64,000 nucleotides of DNA from Nesterenkonia sp. E16_10 (GTDB lineage: Bacteria > Actinomycetota > Actinomycetes > Actinomycetales > Micrococcaceae): NCBI RefSeq assembly GCF_017347085.1, contig NZ_JADPSA010000001.1, positions 226,467 to 290,466 on the forward strand. The letters run 5' to 3'. Below, piece after piece: positions 35,039 to 44,293 of the stretch. Each line of letters starts with the position of its first letter. Within the stretch, counting starts at the first letter, position 1. The notes below the pieces were generated by a model. That model did not search any database and had not been told where the DNA came from. It saw only the letters and a program-made list of their open reading frames with translations. A program made the translations under genes and the position numbers.

Positions 35039-35210
35039 GGGGCACAGTCTTGCAGAGATCTGCGCCGAGGCCGCACTTCTGGGAGCTCCCAGGGTGGGGT
35101 GCGAACCCGGCCGCCGATACAGTAGTGCTGAGATCGGACCGTGGCAGCGTTGCGCGTCCTGCGGGCGCCTTGAGCGCCCTGAGCAGGACCCGACGCAGAG
35201 GAGGCACAGC

Positions 35211-36203
35211 ATGAGCAGCACACCCGACGAGAATCGCCCCCCGGAGCAGCCCCGCTGGGGTCAGCGCCGGCCCGAGGGCTCGGTCCCGAACCCGCAGCCA
35301 GACCCGGGGGCCTCTCCCGGTCAGGCATCGCACCCAGGCCAGACGCCGCCCTCGGGCTACGGCCGGTCTTCCGGGTATGGCGAGTCGGCCGGGTATGGCC
35401 GGCCCCCGAGCTACGGCCCATCGGGCTACGGTCAGCCTGGCGCCGGACCGTATGGCTACGGACAGCCGCAGAGCCAGCCGCAACCCGGACATGACCGACC
35501 CGGTCACGGCCAGCAGAGCAACCTTGGCCCGACAGCCGCTCCCACCAGGAAGCCGAAGCGACCGCTGACGCTGATCCTGGCCATGGTGCTGATGCTCCTG
35601 GCGGGCGTCGCGGCACTGACCCTGAGCGTCCTGAGCTTCCTCGACTTCACCTCCATGGATCCCCAGGACGTGGATCCCTTCTGGTCCCAGGTGGTGGAAG
35701 AGTCTCAGACCCAGCAGGGGCCCGGCGCCGAGGAGCTCAGCGTCGAGGACCTGATGCTCGGGTTCGGGGTGATGGCGATCTTGGGTGGGAGCATCCTGGC
35801 TGCGCTCTACACGGCCTTCGCCTTCGTGGGCACCATGACCGGCAACGTCGGGCGGATCCTCGCGACGATCTTCCTGGCCGGCAGCGTGTTCCTGATCCTC
35901 TTCGGCGGCGGGTTCCTGATCGTGACCGGGCTGAGCCTCGCCGCGCTGGTGGCGCTCTGGCTGCCCGCCAGCAACGCCTACGTGCGCGATCGCAAGGCCT
36001 TCAAGGACTTCTCCCGACCGGGAGGCCCTTATGCAGGACCCGGTCAGCCCGGGCCACCGACGGCTCAGTCCTGGGCACAGCAGTCGGGGCCCTATCAGGC
36101 CAACCCCTACCAGCAGGGCCCGCCCCAGCAGCGCCCGCCGCAGCAGAACCCGCCACAGGAGAACCCGCAGGACAACCCCTACGGCGGATCTACGCCACGG
36201 TGA
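35211..36203 (+). CDS. Membrane protein with Gly-Tyr-rich disordered N-terminus
   Basis: 330 residues. Residues 1-115 are Pro/Gly/Tyr/Gln-rich with SGYG-type repeats (SSGYGESAGYGRPPSYG). Three membrane helices follow (LILAMVLMLLAGVAALTLSV; MAILGGSILAALYTAFAFV; IFLAGSVFLILFGGGFLIV). The C-terminal tail is Pro/Gln-rich (QQRPPQQNPPQENPQ). Low-complexity ends flanking helices are common among actinobacterial envelope proteins; I recognise no family. GAGGAGG at eight bases before the ATG is a strong ribosome site. The last 14 bases overlap the end of purN on the other strand. Confidence 0.8.
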   Translation: MSSTPDENRPPEQPRWGQRRPEGSVPNPQPDPGASPGQASHPGQTPPSGYGRSSGYGESAGYGRPPSYGPSGYGQPGAGPYGYGQPQSQPQPGHDRPGHGQQSNLGPTAAPTRKPKRPLTLILAMVLMLLAGVAALTLSVLSFLDFTSMDPQDVDPFWSQVVEESQTQQGPGAEELSVEDLMLGFGVMAILGGSILAALYTAFAFVGTMTGNVGRILATIFLAGSVFLILFGGGFLIVTGLSLAALVALWLPASNAYVRDRKAFKDFSRPGGPYAGPGQPGPPTAQSWAQQSGPYQANPYQQGPPQQRPPQQNPPQENPQDNPYGGSTPR

Positions 36204-36768
36204 TCCTGCCCGAGACGATCGCGCGCAGCGTCTCCACCAGCAGCAGTCGCTCCTGGGTCTTGATCCGTTCATGCAGCGAGTCCTGGTCATCGTCCTCGCG
36301 GACCCGCACGGCCTCCTGCGCCAGGATGGGCCCGGTGTCGACTCCGGCGTCGACCTGATGCACGGTGCATCCCGTGATCCTGACCCCGTGGGCCAGGGCA
36401 TCGCGCACCGCGTGTGCGCCGGGGAAGCTGGGCAGCAGCGCCGGATGCGTGTTGATGATCGCGGCCCCCACGCCGTCGAGGAACTCCGCACCCAGGATCC
36501 GCATGAACCCGCTGGAGACCACCAGATCGGGACTGTGGGACCGGACGGCCTCGGCCAGGTCGGTGTTCCACACGGAACGATCTCCGCCCTTGATCAGCGG
36601 CACCGCGAAGGTCGGGATCTGCGCGGCCTGGGCGCGGAGCAGCCCGCCGCAGCCTGGGACATCAGAGCCCACGGCGGCGATCTCGAGGTCCAGCTCACCG
36701 CCCTGCACCGCATCGATGACCGCTTGGAGATTCGTCCCCGAACCGGAGACCAGGACCACTATTCGCAT
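36190..36768 (-). CDS. purN: PurN phosphoribosylglycinamide formyltransferase
   Basis: Third step of de novo purine synthesis: transfers a formyl group from 10-formyl-THF to GAR. 192 residues, normal length. VLVSGSGTNLQA at the N-terminus, NTHPALLPSFPG (catalytic Asn and His) and HQVDAGVDTGPI (catalytic Asp) are present. TAGGCT seven bases before the ATG at 36768 implies a leaderless mRNA. DUF6350 at 37292 is a frequent neighbour of purN in this group; purH is not in the window. Confidence 0.95.
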   Translation of the reverse strand: MRIVVLVSGSGTNLQAVIDAVQGGELDLEIAAVGSDVPGCGGLLRAQAAQIPTFAVPLIKGGDRSVWNTDLAEAVRSHSPDLVVSSGFMRILGAEFLDGVGAAIINTHPALLPSFPGAHAVRDALAHGVRITGCTVHQVDAGVDTGPILAQEAVRVREDDDQDSLHERIKTQERLLLVETLRAIVSGRITVA

Positions 36769-36842
36769 GACCGCCAGCCTACTGCGGGTTCTGCGGCTCA
36801 GCGGTCCCGCCCCGGGCGGGGACCCGGATAGGGTGGTGGACC

Positions 36843-37268
36843 ATGAGCACCCCATCACCAGGCCGCAGCCGCGCCACCGATCTTGAGGAGTCGACGTTCC
36901 GCTTCTACGGCCGGTTCACCGGGTGGCTCGTGCTGGCGCTGCTGCTGAGCTATCTGGGCCTGCAGCTGCCGCTGCCGTGGAGACTGCTCGCGGTGGCAGC
37001 CGGCCTGGTCGGCTTCGCCGGCGGGATCATCCTGTTGGTCCAGTGCTTCCGCAAGCGGCTGCCGCTGATGATGCACATCAGCGCGATCGCGGCGCTGCTG
37101 TGCTGTGGAGTCTTCACCTTCACCGCCGGCTCGCAGGCCATCTTCTGGCAGGCCACGGTGGAGTTCGAGGACTGCCAGGCCAGCGCACTGACCGAACGCT
37201 CGACACAGAGCTGCCTGCTCGAGTACGAGGACGGGATGATGAGCTCGATCCCGGGCTTCGGACGCTGA
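36843..37268 (+). CDS. Small membrane protein of unknown function
   Basis: 141 residues with three hydrophobic segments (about residues 28-44, 48-66, 79-100) and an external C-terminal tail holding two cysteines (FEDCQASALTERSTQSC) that could pair. No recognised family. TAGGGT at 36829-36834 is eight bases before the ATG. Divergent from purN and convergent with the DUF6350 gene. Confidence 0.72.
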   Translation: MSTPSPGRSRATDLEESTFRFYGRFTGWLVLALLLSYLGLQLPLPWRLLAVAAGLVGFAGGIILLVQCFRKRLPLMMHISAIAALLCCGVFTFTAGSQAIFWQATVEFEDCQASALTERSTQSCLLEYEDGMMSSIPGFGR

Positions 37269-37291
37269 GCCGCGCCCGACGCGAGTCTCGC

Positions 37292-38647
37292 TCAGCCGGT
37301 GGCGCGACGGCGCAGCCGCTGCCCGAGCAGCGAGACGCTGTAGCCCAGGATCACCCCGAGCGCGACCCAGACTCCGAGCATCCCGGCGCTGAGCAGCGCA
37401 TTGGGACCGATATCGGTCATCCGTCCCACCCCCAGAGAGATGTGTGAGAGCCACAGCGGCCCCACGGCGAGCAGCGCGGTGACCAGCCCGGTGAAGCTCC
37501 CGAGCGCAAGGGTGGAGAGGACTGCGGCCAGCGGGCGCCAGGAGATCCGCAGCGTGAACCAGTCGTCCAGATGGTTCTCCCCCTCGCGCAGCAGCCACCA
37601 GCCGGCGACCACACCGGCGAGCACCGGCAGGCCCAGCACGAAGATCCCGTAGGCGTGGGCCTCCACGGGCAGCGCGGCCAGCACCGGCACCGCCGGCACC
37701 GCACCCAGATCGGTGCCCAGCGGGGAGACCACCGAGCCGGAACCGAGCGCGAAGCCGGACCCGGTGGAGTAGGCCAGGGCCCACAGGATCAGGTTCGGGG
37801 CCAGCCCCAGGTGCAGAATGGTCAGCCCCAGCACCCCGACGATCCCCGGGTTGAGCTGCTCATAGACATTGGCGATCTGCATCCACTGCACGCCCAGCTG
37901 CCCGGCCAGCAGCAGCGCGGCCAGCCCGCAGGCGGCGACGAAGCCGACCACTCCAGCCCGGGTCACGGCCCAGGCGTAGGAGCCGGCCCAGCGCAGCCGC
38001 TGTGAGAGCTCCTCGATCCGCGCCTCGAGGTCTGTGCCGATCATCCGCGCGGCGCTGCGCGCCTCGGCATAACAGCCGGAGAGCGCCGCCAGGCTCATCA
38101 GCACCGCCGCGCAGAGCGCTGCCAGCCAGGGCATCACCTGGAAGGCCTCCGCCTGCGCCACCCAGGCGATCCCGGCCGCGCCGGCCGCGTAGCCCAGGAC
38201 CAGCGGAAGCAGCCCCTGCCAGAGCTGGTCGGAGTAGGAGCCGCGGGCGATCCGTCCGCCGGCCCGCCATCCCAGCCAGAGCGGGATCAGGGTCAGGCCC
38301 AGCGGCACCAGGTGGAACCAGCCTCCGCCCGGGACGTCGAGGGCTCCGCCCAGGGCGCCGGGGTCGAGGGTGACCACCAGCTCCACCGGTGTCCCGTGCA
38401 GCACCAGCCAGAGCTGGGCCGCCAGGGAGACCACGGAATCCAGGTCGAAGCCGGAGAATCCCCCCGCGAGGCTCATCACCAGCACCGGCAGGCCCACCAG
38501 CAGGACCGTGGTCAACAGGATCTGCGCGGCCTCGGCCAGCCCGATGAGCCACAGCGGAGGGGTGGGCAGGCTGAATCGGCGCCGGGCGCGCAACGGGGAC
38601 TTCGCGGCATCAGCCGCGGTGCTGGATTCGGTGTCGGTGGTGGCCAT
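37292..38647 (-). CDS. DUF6350-family multi-span membrane protein
   Basis: 451 residues with about ten hydrophobic helices and a short, basic N-terminus. I recognise the DUF6350 family, which is characteristically adjacent to purN/purH in Actinomycetota; its function is not established. It has a cytosolic segment around residues 205-222 (RSAARMIGTDLEARIEELSQR). ATG start at 38647. No regulatory sequence stands out. Confidence 0.8.
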   Translation of the reverse strand: MATTDTESSTAADAAKSPLRARRRFSLPTPPLWLIGLAEAAQILLTTVLLVGLPVLVMSLAGGFSGFDLDSVVSLAAQLWLVLHGTPVELVVTLDPGALGGALDVPGGGWFHLVPLGLTLIPLWLGWRAGGRIARGSYSDQLWQGLLPLVLGYAAGAAGIAWVAQAEAFQVMPWLAALCAAVLMSLAALSGCYAEARSAARMIGTDLEARIEELSQRLRWAGSYAWAVTRAGVVGFVAACGLAALLLAGQLGVQWMQIANVYEQLNPGIVGVLGLTILHLGLAPNLILWALAYSTGSGFALGSGSVVSPLGTDLGAVPAVPVLAALPVEAHAYGIFVLGLPVLAGVVAGWWLLREGENHLDDWFTLRISWRPLAAVLSTLALGSFTGLVTALLAVGPLWLSHISLGVGRMTDIGPNALLSAGMLGVWVALGVILGYSVSLLGQRLRRRATG

Positions 38648-38696
38648 CGGTCCTATCGTGCCAGCAGGTCCTGGTCTTCGGCTGGAGCAACAGGCC

Positions 38697-39449
38697 TCAG
38701 CCGAGCATCAGTCGCAGCCCTGTGATCAGTGCCATGATCGAGCCGATGAACGCCAGGATCAGCACGAGCCGACGGACCAGGGCCTCGTCGATGCGACGCT
38801 GCAGCCACTCCCCCATCATGATCCCGAGAATGATCGCCGCCACCGATCCGGCCCAGGCCCACCAGGGCAGACCGGGCAGCGCGCCGTCGTCGAAAGACCA
38901 TTTGATCCCGAAGGAGCCCAGCGAGAGCAGGATCCAGGTCGGCTGCAGCGTGGCGATCATGGACATGATCGGCCAGCGGGAGAGGACCGCGTAGATCGTC
39001 ATCGCAGGACCCCCGACCCCGGCGATGACCGTGCCGGCTCCTGAGCCGATGCCGGCGATCACCCGGGTGGTGGCGCCGTCGGCCTCGAAGGTGATCCGGC
39101 TCAGCAGCATCGAGGTGATCAGGCCGATGATCACCAGGGCCGCGACCACCACGTAGAGCGGACCGGGCGAGGAGTTCACCGAGATCCAGGCGGCGGCGGG
39201 CATCACCGCGAGCGCGGGCAGGCCCAGCCAGAGCACCTTGCGCCATTCGATGTCGCTCCAGATCCGCGGCAGCACCAGCATCGGCGCGAAGATGCTCAGG
39301 AAGTTCACCAGCATCACGCCCTCGTGGGCTCCGATGAGCACGACCAGGAAGGGGGCCATGACCATCCCGAAGCCGAGCCCCACCAGACGCTGGATGACGG
39401 CGGCGAGCAGGACCAGGCCGACGACGGCGAGCGGTATCAGGACTTCCAC
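38697..39449 (-). CDS. TauE/SafE-family sulfite/anion exporter-like permease
   Basis: 250 residues with about eight helices arranged in two halves, the TauE/SafE pattern (RLVGLGFGMVMAPFLVVLIG in the first half, GSGAGTVIAGVGGPAMTIYA in the second). Members move sulfite, sulfoacetate or other anions, or have unknown cargo. The GTG start follows TAGGGT by six bases, a leaderless pattern. Immediately downstream of the DUF6350 gene in coordinates but transcribed first on the minus strand; 49 bases separate them. Confidence 0.88.
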   Translation of the reverse strand: MEVLIPLAVVGLVLLAAVIQRLVGLGFGMVMAPFLVVLIGAHEGVMLVNFLSIFAPMLVLPRIWSDIEWRKVLWLGLPALAVMPAAAWISVNSSPGPLYVVVAALVIIGLITSMLLSRITFEADGATTRVIAGIGSGAGTVIAGVGGPAMTIYAVLSRWPIMSMIATLQPTWILLSLGSFGIKWSFDDGALPGLPWWAWAGSVAAIILGIMMGEWLQRRIDEALVRRLVLILAFIGSIMALITGLRLMLG

Positions 39450-39551
39450 CTGGTCACCCTATCCGCTGGGCAGGAAAACGTTTGAGCAGCGTTCACGGTG
39501 CGGTCACGAGGACGACGACCCACGCTGGCCCGGCCTGCCTAGCCTGAGGGC

Positions 39552-40805
39552 GTGAGAGTTGTCGTGGTGACCGAATCATTCCTGCCCCACATGAACGGCG
39601 TGACGAATTCCGTGCTTCATGTACTCGCCCACCTACGTCGCCGCGGCGATGACGTCACCGTCATCGCCCCCTCCGACACCATGTTCGACGCGGTGGCCCG
39701 CACCGAGTCCGGCACCCCGGTCGGGGAGCTCTGTGAGGGCTTCCCGGTGATCCGGGTGCCCTCGCTGCCGCTGCCGGACTACCCCAAGGTCCGGGTCGCG
39801 GCGGGCTTCGTGACCCGGATCCGGCATCTGCTGGAGCAGATCCGTCCCGATGTGGTCCATGTGGCCTCGCCCTTCGTGCTGGGCTGGCGGGCGATCCAGG
39901 CGGCGGGGGCGCTGGGGGTGCCCACCGTGTCGATCTATCAGACCGAGGTCCCGACCTATGCGGCGCGCTATGGGCTGCCCTGGGCCGCGGAGCTGCTCTG
40001 GCAGCACGTGGATCGGATGCACTCGGCGTCCACGCTGACCCTGGTGCCGTCCTCCTTCTGCCGCGAGCAGCTCACCCGGCGCGGCATCCAGCGGCTGAAG
40101 ACCTGGCGCCGGGGTGTGGACACCCGGCGATTCTCCCCGGAACGTCGCAGTCCGGCGCTGCGAGCTCAGATCAGCGGCCGGACCGCCGGGCGCGGCGAGA
40201 CCGGCTCGGCCACCGGTGAGAAGCTGATCGGGTTCGTCGGGCGGCTGGCCTCGGAGAAGCAGGTGCAGGATCTGGCGGTGCTCGATGCCCTGCCCGGCAC
40301 CCGCCTGGTGATCATCGGCTCGGGGCCGCAGGAGGAGGCGCTGCGCCGGGCGCTGCCGCGGGCGCATTTCGCCGGCTTCCAGTCCGGCGAGGAGCTGGGG
40401 GCCCATGTGGCGAGCCTGGATGTCTTCGTCCACCCCGGGGAGGCCGAGACCTTCTGTCAGACCATCCAGGAGGCCATGGCCGCCGGGGTGCCGGTGGTCG
40501 CGGTGGGCCGTGGCGGTCCGCTGGACCTGGTCGACGTCGGGCGCACCGGTTGGCTCTACCGGCCCGGTGACCTGGCCGGTCTGCGCTCCGCGGTGGAACA
40601 CCTGATCGGCGACGATGCGGCGCGCCGGGACTTCGGGCGGCGCGCACACGAGAGCGTGCAGGACCGCACCTGGGAGGCGCTGTCCAATGAGCTGATCGGG
40701 CATTATGCCCGTGCCGTGGAGGTCAACCGGCGGGTCCGCACGATGCACCCCCGGCCGCGACGCTTCGCGTCCTCGGCCGGGGCCCAGGCCGGCTCGACCA
40801 GCTGA
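39552..40805 (+). CDS. GT4-type glycosyltransferase (mannosyltransferase-like)
   Basis: 417 residues, GT-B fold. N-terminal VTESFLPHMNGVTNSVLHV is characteristic of actinobacterial alpha-mannosyltransferases that act on phosphatidylinositol mannosides or diacylglycerol glycolipids. GFVGRLASEKQV and the C-terminal PGEAETFCQTIQEAMAAG (E-x7-E nucleotide-sugar motif) are clear. GDP-mannose is the likely donor, but the acceptor cannot be read. GTG start with TAGCCT six bases before. The C-terminal tail is basic. Convergent with the App1-type gene, with three bases between stops. Confidence 0.87.
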   Translation: MRVVVVTESFLPHMNGVTNSVLHVLAHLRRRGDDVTVIAPSDTMFDAVARTESGTPVGELCEGFPVIRVPSLPLPDYPKVRVAAGFVTRIRHLLEQIRPDVVHVASPFVLGWRAIQAAGALGVPTVSIYQTEVPTYAARYGLPWAAELLWQHVDRMHSASTLTLVPSSFCREQLTRRGIQRLKTWRRGVDTRRFSPERRSPALRAQISGRTAGRGETGSATGEKLIGFVGRLASEKQVQDLAVLDALPGTRLVIIGSGPQEEALRRALPRAHFAGFQSGEELGAHVASLDVFVHPGEAETFCQTIQEAMAAGVPVVAVGRGGPLDLVDVGRTGWLYRPGDLAGLRSAVEHLIGDDAARRDFGRRAHESVQDRTWEALSNELIGHYARAVEVNRRVRTMHPRPRRFASSAGAQAGSTS

Positions 40806-40808
40806 GGC

Positions 40809-41954
40809 TCAGCTGCGCAGCAGGCCGTGCTGGGCGAGCTTCGCGGCGATGTCCTTGCCGTCGGGACCATAGATCCAGGGGATCCGCCGGTCACCGGCGA
40901 GCTGGACGGCGTCGGACGGTTCGGTCGGGTCGCCGTAGTTGAGCAGATCGTTGCCCACCGGGTCCTCGGCGCGGCCACCGGCCAGCATCGCCTCGGAGTA
41001 GGTCAGTTCACGGATGATCACCGCGGTGACATGTTCCGGGTGACGGCGGACGAAGTCGGCGTAGAGGCTGGGATCGTGCTGACCGTCGTCACCGATCAGC
41101 ACCCAGGACATCTCGGGGAAGTCCTGGGCCAGGCGTTCCAGCTGCTCCGCCTTGTGCTGCTGCCCCGAGCGGAACCAGCGGTCCGCCGTCGGGCCCCAGT
41201 CGGTGAGCAGCAGCGGCCCCCGCGGGTAGAGGTTCCGGGTCAGGAACCGGGTCAGCGTCTGCGCCACGTTCCAGGCGCCGGTGGAGATGTAGATGACCGG
41301 GGAGCCGGGGAAGCTGACCATCAGACGCTCCATCATCACCGCCATCCCGGGGGTCGGGGTGCGGGCGTGCTCATCGAGCACGAAGGAGTTCCAGGCCGCG
41401 AGCAGCGGTCGCGGCAGCGTGGTGACCACCACGGTGTCATCGATGTCGCAGACCACCCCGGTCACGGTGGAGTCATCAATGATGTGCACCTCGGCGGTGG
41501 TGGACTCGCTGCCCGGGGCGTGCAGCATGACCTGCTGCCAGCCCGGCTCCAGGTCCACTTCGATCACCGCGTCCACGATCCCGCCGCGATCGGCGACCAC
41601 CTCGAACTCACGACCGGCGACCTCCACCGTGATCTCCGCGAAGGGCACCGGGGCCGAGACGAAGTTGCGCCAGCCACGGACCCCATCGGCGATGACCTTG
41701 GCCACACGGAGTCCGTTCTCGAAATCGGAGTCCGGGGCCATCACCACCCGGGAGAACACGCGGACCCAGCGACGGCAGCCGTAGCCGGTCATCGCGAGCA
41801 TCGTGACGTTGAGTCCACGCCGGCGTGCCAGGCCGAGACGGAACTGGTGCCAGCCGTCCTCGGCCTTCATCACCCGGTTCCGGGTTCGGTCGCGATAGTG
41901 GGACCGCACGGCGGCATCGTCCTGAATAACCTCAGTGGGCTCTGAGTTCGTCAT
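40809..41954 (-). CDS. App1-type (DUF2183) phosphatidate phosphatase-like protein
   Basis: 381 residues. The C-terminal half is a HAD-type phosphatase with CDIDDTVVVTT (D-x-D-x-T-like motif I, about residues 166-176), a YISTGAWN serine/threonine region and IGDDGQHDPSLY as the acidic motif IV. This matches the DUF2183/App1 family, whose yeast member dephosphorylates phosphatidate. Start at 41954 follows a TATGAT hexamer by seven bases, a leaderless pattern; an ATG at 41966 overlaps that hexamer and is less likely. Confidence 0.85.
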   Translation of the reverse strand: MTNSEPTEVIQDDAAVRSHYRDRTRNRVMKAEDGWHQFRLGLARRRGLNVTMLAMTGYGCRRWVRVFSRVVMAPDSDFENGLRVAKVIADGVRGWRNFVSAPVPFAEITVEVAGREFEVVADRGGIVDAVIEVDLEPGWQQVMLHAPGSESTTAEVHIIDDSTVTGVVCDIDDTVVVTTLPRPLLAAWNSFVLDEHARTPTPGMAVMMERLMVSFPGSPVIYISTGAWNVAQTLTRFLTRNLYPRGPLLLTDWGPTADRWFRSGQQHKAEQLERLAQDFPEMSWVLIGDDGQHDPSLYADFVRRHPEHVTAVIIRELTYSEAMLAGGRAEDPVGNDLLNYGDPTEPSDAVQLAGDRRIPWIYGPDGKDIAAKLAQHGLLRS

Positions 41955-42020
41955 CGGCTCGATCATACCGGCTGGTGTGCTGGAGCACTGCCGCAGCCCA
42001 CGGGTGGGTAGGGTGAACCC

Positions 42021-43013
42021 GTGCCGCACACCACCGCCTCCCGCCCTGACCCGCACCAGCTCCGCAGGATCGCCCTTCAGGCCGCGCAGACGGCCGGGGC
42101 ACCCCTGGTGCAGGCCTTCCGCGCCGACCCCCGGCAGCCGGGGATGGCGGTGACCACCAAGACCAGCACCCATGATCTGGTGACGGTCCATGACGGGGCC
42201 ACCGAGGACGCCCTGGCCGCTGCGCTGACCGCAGCGGTCCCGGACTCCTGGATCACCGGGGAGGAAGCCGGTGCGCGCGGGCGCGGGACGCTGGAATGGA
42301 TCATCGATCCCATCGACGGGACCAGCAACTTCGCGCACGGCTTCGCGATGTTCTCGATCTCCATCGCGGCGGTCTTCGCCGGGAAGGTCATCGCCGGGGT
42401 GGTCCACGACCCGGTCAACCAGCTCAGCTTCTCCGCCGACGACGACGGCGCCTATCTCAGCTCGGGCCAGCGCACCGAGACCCGGCTGGGGCTCCCCAGC
42501 GGTGGCGCCGCGCGTTCCGGCGCGCAGCTGAACCTGATGACCAGCTACCCCTCCGCGGAGGTCCTCACCCGAGAGGGAGCCCCGGCGCTGGAGGCCTTCG
42601 GCGAGATGGTCACGGGCTTCTCCACGGTGCGCCGGGTGGTCTCCGGGGCGCTGGAGCTCTGCCATGCGGCCGCCGGATGGAACGATGTGGTGCTCGGCGT
42701 GGACACCAAGCCCTGGGACATCGCAGCCGGGATGCTGATCCTGCGTCGGGCCGGCGGCACCTATCTCGCCTTCGGTGGTGACGCTGAGCCGGGCTCCGGC
42801 AGTGAAACTGAGCCGGGCTCCGGCAGTGAAACTGAGCCAGGCTCCGACAGTGAAACCGCGCCAGGCTCCGGCGGTGACGCCGCGCCCGCCGGCCGCGCCC
42901 CGGACCATCTGGCACCGGACTATCTGGGGCTGGGCCCCGGGGTGGAGTCCGCCCTCGCCCGTCGGCTGGTCGAGGAGGCCAGCGCGCGGCGTCGTCGGTT
43001 TAGCCATTCCTGA
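42021..43013 (+). CDS. Inositol monophosphatase-family protein with repeat insert
   Basis: 330 residues. Motifs: ITGEEAG (Glu pair, about 78-84), IIDPIDGTSNFAHG (about 93-106), and KPWDIAAG (about 229-236). These are the Mg2+ sites of the inositol monophosphatase/CysQ/FBPase fold; the true substrate may be inositol-1-phosphate, histidinol phosphate or PAP. Near the C-terminus a 24-base tandem repeat inserts EPGSGSET units (about residues 255-287), which fall outside the known fold. GTG start, with TAGGGT six bases upstream. Confidence 0.88.
   Translation: MPHTTASRPDPHQLRRIALQAAQTAGAPLVQAFRADPRQPGMAVTTKTSTHDLVTVHDGATEDALAAALTAAVPDSWITGEEAGARGRGTLEWIIDPIDGTSNFAHGFAMFSISIAAVFAGKVIAGVVHDPVNQLSFSADDDGAYLSSGQRTETRLGLPSGGAARSGAQLNLMTSYPSAEVLTREGAPALEAFGEMVTGFSTVRRVVSGALELCHAAAGWNDVVLGVDTKPWDIAAGMLILRRAGGTYLAFGGDAEPGSGSETEPGSGSETEPGSDSETAPGSGGDAAPAGRAPDHLAPDYLGLGPGVESALARRLVEEASARRRRFSHS
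42786..42881. repeat. Four tandem 24-base units in an inositol monophosphatase gene
   Basis: Units 42786-42809 and 42810-42833 are identical; 42834-42857 and 42858-42881 are progressively diverged. They encode EPGSGSET-type octapeptides in frame. The 18-base core GAGCCGGGCTCCGGCAGT is exactly shared with the array at 14514-14531. Confidence 0.92.
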
Positions 43014-43072
43014 ACTTCGTCACAGGCCGTCGCGAGGTCCGCAGCGACCGAAGATCGGGAAGACTGAGCTCA

Positions 43073-44209
43073 ATGAGCTCCCCCGATCCCGCACACCGCT
43101 CGGCTGACCCGAGTGCGTCACACCCGCAGAACACCGCCCCCACCCCGCGGCAGATCCGACGCTGGCGCAGGTACCTCGCCGATGAGCAGGCCGAGGGGCG
43201 GCTCTATACCGCTCTCGCGGAGCGCAAGCGCGGTGAGGAGCGCCAGATCCTGCTCGGCCTGGCCGCTGCGGAGAAGCGCCATGAGCTGCATTGGCGGGAG
43301 CTGTTGGGACCCGACGCCGAACGGCTGCCCGCCCCCTCGGCCCACCGGGTGCTGCTGGGCTGGATGGCGCGGATCTTCGGTTCGGTGTTCATCCTGGCCC
43401 TGGCCCAGCGCGCCGAGGGCGGCTCGCCCTATGACGACGACGACGACGCGACCGCCCGGATGGCCGCCGACGAGGCCATCCACGAGGAGGTCGTCCGGGC
43501 CCTGGCCACCCGCGGCCGGGAGAAGCTCTCCGGAGGGTTCCGCGCGGCGGTCTTCGGCGCCAACGACGGCCTGGTCTCGAACCTGGCCCTGATCGTGGGC
43601 ATGGGCGGGACCGGCGTCGGGTCCGGTGTCATCCTGCTCACCGGTATCGCCGGGCTGCTGGCCGGAGCGCTCTCGATGGCCGCCGGAGAATACGTCTCGG
43701 TGCGCAGCCAGCGCGAGCTGCTCGACGCCACCCGCCCCACCCAGGTCACGCTGCGCGCCGCTCCGGACCTCGATTTCGACCACAACGAGCTGATCCTGGT
43801 CTATCGGGCCCGCGGCATGAGCGAGGCCGACGCCGAGCACCGCGCGCTCGAGCGGCTCAACGTCTTCGCCTGCGACTGCAAGCCCGAGCTCTCCCACGAT
43901 CCGGAGGAGCCCGCCGATTCCCACGCCGCCGTCGGCTCGGCCTGGCATGCCGCAGGGTCCAGCTTCGTCTTCTTCGCGGTCGGGGCGACCATTCCGGTGC
44001 TGCCGTATCTCCTGGGCGCCGAAGGGGCCCTGGCGATCATCATCGCCAGCGCGCTGGTCGGGGTCGCGTTGCTGGGCACCGGCGCCATCGTGGGGCTGCT
44101 CTCCGGAGCCTCACCGGTCAAGCGCGGACTGCGCCAGCTGGGCATCGGCCTCGGGGCAGCCGCGGTCACGTATCTGCTGGGTTCGCTCCTCGGCGTCACC
44201 GTGGCCTGA
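43073..44209 (+). CDS. VIT1/CCC1-family metal transporter with ferritin-like N-terminal domain
   Basis: 378 residues. The N-terminal 120 residues form a ferritin-like (rubrerythrin/erythrin-VIT type) helical domain with conserved acidic/His pattern (DEQAEGRLY, AAAEKRHELHW, AIHEEVVRAL). The C-terminal half is a CCC1/VIT transporter: FGANDGLVSNLALIVG, AGALSMAAGEYVSVRSQ, then three or so more helices to the end. Family members export or store Fe2+/Mn2+. This fusion is known in bacteria (MbfA-like). Possible iron detoxification role. An AAGACT hexamer lies seven bases before the ATG. Confidence 0.9.
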   Translation: MSSPDPAHRSADPSASHPQNTAPTPRQIRRWRRYLADEQAEGRLYTALAERKRGEERQILLGLAAAEKRHELHWRELLGPDAERLPAPSAHRVLLGWMARIFGSVFILALAQRAEGGSPYDDDDDATARMAADEAIHEEVVRALATRGREKLSGGFRAAVFGANDGLVSNLALIVGMGGTGVGSGVILLTGIAGLLAGALSMAAGEYVSVRSQRELLDATRPTQVTLRAAPDLDFDHNELILVYRARGMSEADAEHRALERLNVFACDCKPELSHDPEEPADSHAAVGSAWHAAGSSFVFFAVGATIPVLPYLLGAEGALAIIIASALVGVALLGTGAIVGLLSGASPVKRGLRQLGIGLGAAAVTYLLGSLLGVTVA

Positions 44210-44293
44210 TCAACGGGCTCCTCAGCGCCGGGTCGGCGGCATGGTCCGGTCCCGGCTGACCCTGCTGCGCGCTGTGGACGCGGTCTAGACTCG

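Noticed and set aside
39476..39483. AAACGTTT, the core of LacI-family operators, upstream of the glycosyltransferase
   Set aside because: Symmetry ends at eight bases and no LacI-type regulator is in the window; chance is likely.
42786..42881. Regular repeats that might be CRISPR-like
   Set aside because: Units are contiguous without spacers, in frame, and no cas gene is present.
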